Part shown: one piece after another, positions 5,341 to 7,138 of the stretch | Position numbering within the stretch: position 1 is the stretch's first letter | How the letters are laid out: every line of letters begins with the position of its first letter | From: Candidatus Omnitrophota bacterium | GTDB lineage: Bacteria > Omnitrophota > Gorgyraeia > 2-01-FULL-45-10 | Assembly (NCBI GenBank): GCA_016214245.1 | Contig: JACROW010000018.1 | Span: forward strand, 1-7,138 | DNA: 7,138 nt | Reading direction: 5' to 3' | The notes under the pieces: generated by a model | What the model was told of the DNA's origin: nothing | Databases searched by the model: none | The model's input: only the letters and a program-made list of their open reading frames with translations | Translations under genes and position numbers: made by a program

Positions 5341-6958
5341 TAGAAATCTTTAAAAAATCCGGGACCGGCCTCTTGAGGAATCTATATACGTTCTTGAGGT
5401 GCATGCGGTATAATCTGTCGAAGGGGTTGTCCTTGCCGGCCTTGGCCTTTCCGCTGTACCACCAGTTCCAGTCGCTCCCTTCAGCTATGTAAAGTTCGCG
5501 CCAGGCCTTCCGGATATTCGACATGTCCACGCCGGAATGCTTATCCGCCTCCTTTGTGTACCGCTCAAGGTCCCTCCTCGTCCTGACGAGATATTCCCAT
5601 GACAGATTATCCTGCTCTTCGCCTATCCATATCTCAAAGTTGTGATTTATCCAGGAGCCTGGGAATATGTTCGTTATTGTCTTTCTGTGTGGTTCGGCTG
5701 TGAGGTATTCACTTACTGTGGTAGAGTTTATCGAGCTTTCTTTACCATCAAGATTTGAATAGAGCCTTTCGAAAAAGGTTCTGCCGTTATCCTCGTAATA
5801 TTCCCATGCATTCTCGCCGTCCATGACTATCGTCGCTAATCCCCTGTCGGCATCGCGCCTCAGGTTTTCCAGAATCCTCCTGAAGTGGCCCAGAAGGTCC
5901 TCTGCCGCCTTAACCTGATCCCATGAATTATAGGTGAAACTTATCATATCCGAAAGGTTCTTATCCCTGAAGACTATGTTGAGGGTTCTAGAATCCCTTT
6001 TTAATCTATAAGGCTGGTATGTGACCCTTCTATCCGATGAAAGGAGGCTTCTAAACAATATGTCTTCATCGGCCGCGATCCAATCTATCCCTTTTGATAT
6101 CACGATATCCAATGCCTCTTCGGAAACGCTGCCTTCTGATGGCCACATGCCGCGCGGCGGCCGGCCAAACTGCTCAGTGTGATATTTTATCGCCTCTTCT
6201 ATCTGCAATTCAGCATCCTCAGGATGCGCGAATCTCTGCTTCGGCAGCCGCATTGCCGGCGAAGATCTCCTCGCTATTGAGGTGTCGCAGAGAAGGGGCA
6301 AGATGGGATGATAATATGGTGTTGTGGTAATCTCTATCCTGCCCGTATCCTGAAGCCGTCTATATAAAGGGAGGATTTGAGATAGAATCTGTTTCTGTTT
6401 AAATATGACATATTCCTTATCCTCTTCCATATAGGACTCTTTCTTTTCAACCAGACTCTTCAGATTGAAGTCCTCATCTATACCGAAGGAGTGAAACCAT
6501 GAGAGTTTGAACAAGACCTGCAAATCGAGCAGGTCCCCGTCGGAGAAATTTTTAATTATCTTTTTCAATGCGGGAGCTGATACGTTCATGCCCCTTTTGA
6601 TCAATAACTGCGAGTATCTTGCGTTAGGCTCTATGAAGCGCTTGAAATTTACCCTGAAGAAATTATTTAAGACCTGGAATTTCTCGTCCAACGTGAGGTC
6701 GGAGGCCTTCTTTATCGTCAGGTCTAAGAGTATGTCGCTCGCATCATTCTGGACATAATCGTTCAGCTGTTCGGCGAGGACGGGGACCATATTGAAGGTG
6801 GCCTTGACATTTTCGAACTTCTCCACCAAGGCCGCCATCGGAAAGTAATCCTTTACGCCGTGAAGACGCACCCATGGCATGAGATATTTACCTGTAATGA
6901 CATCTTTATAATACGGCTGGTGCATGTGCCATATAAATGCGACGTCTAATCTCTTCAT
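5333..6958 (-). CDS. GH57 family glycoside hydrolase (alpha-amylase / 4-alpha-glucanotransferase type)
   Basis: This is a cytoplasmic enzyme (no signal peptide) that should cleave or transfer alpha-1,4-glucan bonds by the retaining GH57 mechanism. Of its 541 residues, the GH57 conserved regions are visible in order: HMHQPYY (11-17); GRIEITTTPYYHPILPLL (206-223); GMWPSEGSV (270-278), with Glu275 as the likely nucleophile; and IVMDGENAWEYYEDNG (377-392), with Asp380 as the likely acid/base. Later family-like segments are GSWINHNFEIWIGEEQDN (434-451) and AEGSDWNWWY (492-501). The protein ends soon after HLKNVYRFL, where some longer relatives continue into another domain. The start overlaps the upstream branching enzyme stop by ATGA, and no Shine-Dalgarno is seen, so translation is probably coupled. 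Amylase and glucanotransferase activity cannot be told apart. Adjacent genes point to glycogen or storage-glucan turnover. Confidence 0.92.
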   Translation of the reverse strand: MKRLDVAFIWHMHQPYYKDVITGKYLMPWVRLHGVKDYFPMAALVEKFENVKATFNMVPVLAEQLNDYVQNDASDILLDLTIKKASDLTLDEKFQVLNNFFRVNFKRFIEPNARYSQLLIKRGMNVSAPALKKIIKNFSDGDLLDLQVLFKLSWFHSFGIDEDFNLKSLVEKKESYMEEDKEYVIFKQKQILSQILPLYRRLQDTGRIEITTTPYYHPILPLLCDTSIARRSSPAMRLPKQRFAHPEDAELQIEEAIKYHTEQFGRPPRGMWPSEGSVSEEALDIVISKGIDWIAADEDILFRSLLSSDRRVTYQPYRLKRDSRTLNIVFRDKNLSDMISFTYNSWDQVKAAEDLLGHFRRILENLRRDADRGLATIVMDGENAWEYYEDNGRTFFERLYSNLDGKESSINSTTVSEYLTAEPHRKTITNIFPGSWINHNFEIWIGEEQDNLSWEYLVRTRRDLERYTKEADKHSGVDMSNIRKAWRELYIAEGSDWNWWYSGKAKAGKDNPFDRLYRMHLKNVYRFLKRPVPDFLKISIA

Positions 6959-7138
6959 ATGCTATAGACAGAATAGTCTATGTCAGGAAAGATATTGTAC
7001 TTAGACTCACACTCTTTTACATAAGCTTCGTCAAGGGCGTCTTCTTGAATCTCTTGATATAATTCGTCAAAATGCCCGCAATGCTCTCTCAACCTCTCGA
7101 CAGGGTACGGGACGTGGGAGCCTGTCTTCATGATAAAC
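6955..7138 (-). CDS. C-terminal end of GH57/DUF1957-type 1,4-alpha-glucan branching enzyme (partial)
   Basis: This frame is open from the right edge (first full codon at 7137) and gives 60 residues ending SVYSI before TGA, so the N-terminus lies outside the window. The sequence FIMKTGSHVPYPVERLREH (1-19), then a charged helix, then CESKYNIFPDIDYSVY (43-58) matches my recollection of the C-terminal tail of DUF1957 branching enzymes, with a KTGT-VPYA-R motif and a final NIFP-DYRVY. Such enzymes introduce alpha-1,6 branches into glucan. The stop overlaps the start of the downstream GH57 gene by ATGA, which supports a joint role in alpha-glucan metabolism. The catalytic residues are not in the window, so the call rests on the tail and on context. 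Confidence 0.72.
   Translation of the reverse strand, partial: FIMKTGSHVPYPVERLREHCGHFDELYQEIQEDALDEAYVKECESKYNIFPDIDYSVYSI
6964..6981 (-). repeat. Small inverted repeat just before the GH57 start codon
   Basis: Perfect 6-base arms (ATAGAC and GTCTAT) with a 6-base loop lie inside the last codons of the branching enzyme and end 5 bases before the GH57 ATG. In mRNA this is an AU-rich weak hairpin. No T tail follows, so it is not a terminator. It may help make GH57 translation depend on ribosomes finishing the upstream gene, or it may be chance. Confidence 0.35.

Noticed and set aside
6964..6981. Inverted repeat as a terminator between the branching enzyme and GH57 genes
   Set aside because: It is AU-rich, short, lacks a T tail and lies inside coding sequence before an overlapping downstream gene, so termination there is implausible.

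Overview
The window is a compact bacterial chromosome segment in which every supported gene reads leftward (minus strand). Coding density is high, several neighbouring genes share 4-base start/stop overlaps, and the Shine-Dalgarno sites are good. Two sigma70-like promoters with perfect TATAAT boxes are visible. The mix of GH57 glycogen enzymes, a DUF2934 protein, ExbB/ExbD pairs and a secreted OB-fold protein fits an uncultivated Gram-negative lineage of the Omnitrophota/PVC or Elusimicrobiota kind. That placement is inference from gene content and is not secure. An outer membrane is suggested by ExbB/ExbD.

The layout is described in the direction of transcription, from right to left. (1) Positions 7138-5333 hold the C-terminal end of a GH57/DUF1957-type 1,4-alpha-glucan branching enzyme. 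It overlaps by ATGA a second, complete GH57 enzyme of the alpha-amylase/4-alpha-glucanotransferase type. Together they look like a glycogen or alpha-glucan operon. (2) Positions 5340-5020 form a one-gene unit: promoter, small DUF2934 protein, then a hairpin with a T tail. (3) Positions 5005-1 are an apparent eight-gene operon driven by an extended -10 promoter: marC-type membrane protein, exbB-like, exbD-like, two separate single-domain TrkA-type K+ channel regulators, an unannotated 50-residue membrane microprotein, the TrkH/KtrB-type K+ translocating subunit, and a secreted OB-fold protein that runs off the left edge.

The third unit is the part worth attention. It joins a Trk/Ktr potassium uptake system, with its ring regulator split over two genes, to a proton-driven ExbB/ExbD motor. 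A small single-span protein lies exactly between the second regulator gene and trkH, overlapping the former by ATGA and ending 10 bases before the latter. This suggests an accessory subunit of the K+ system (inference). A 7-base tandem repeat (AGCTATA-like) occurs twice in the operon, once inside a signal-peptide coding region and once across a stop codon.

No rRNA, tRNA, CRISPR array, insertion sequence or integrase was seen. No stretch longer than about 150 bases lacks a gene.
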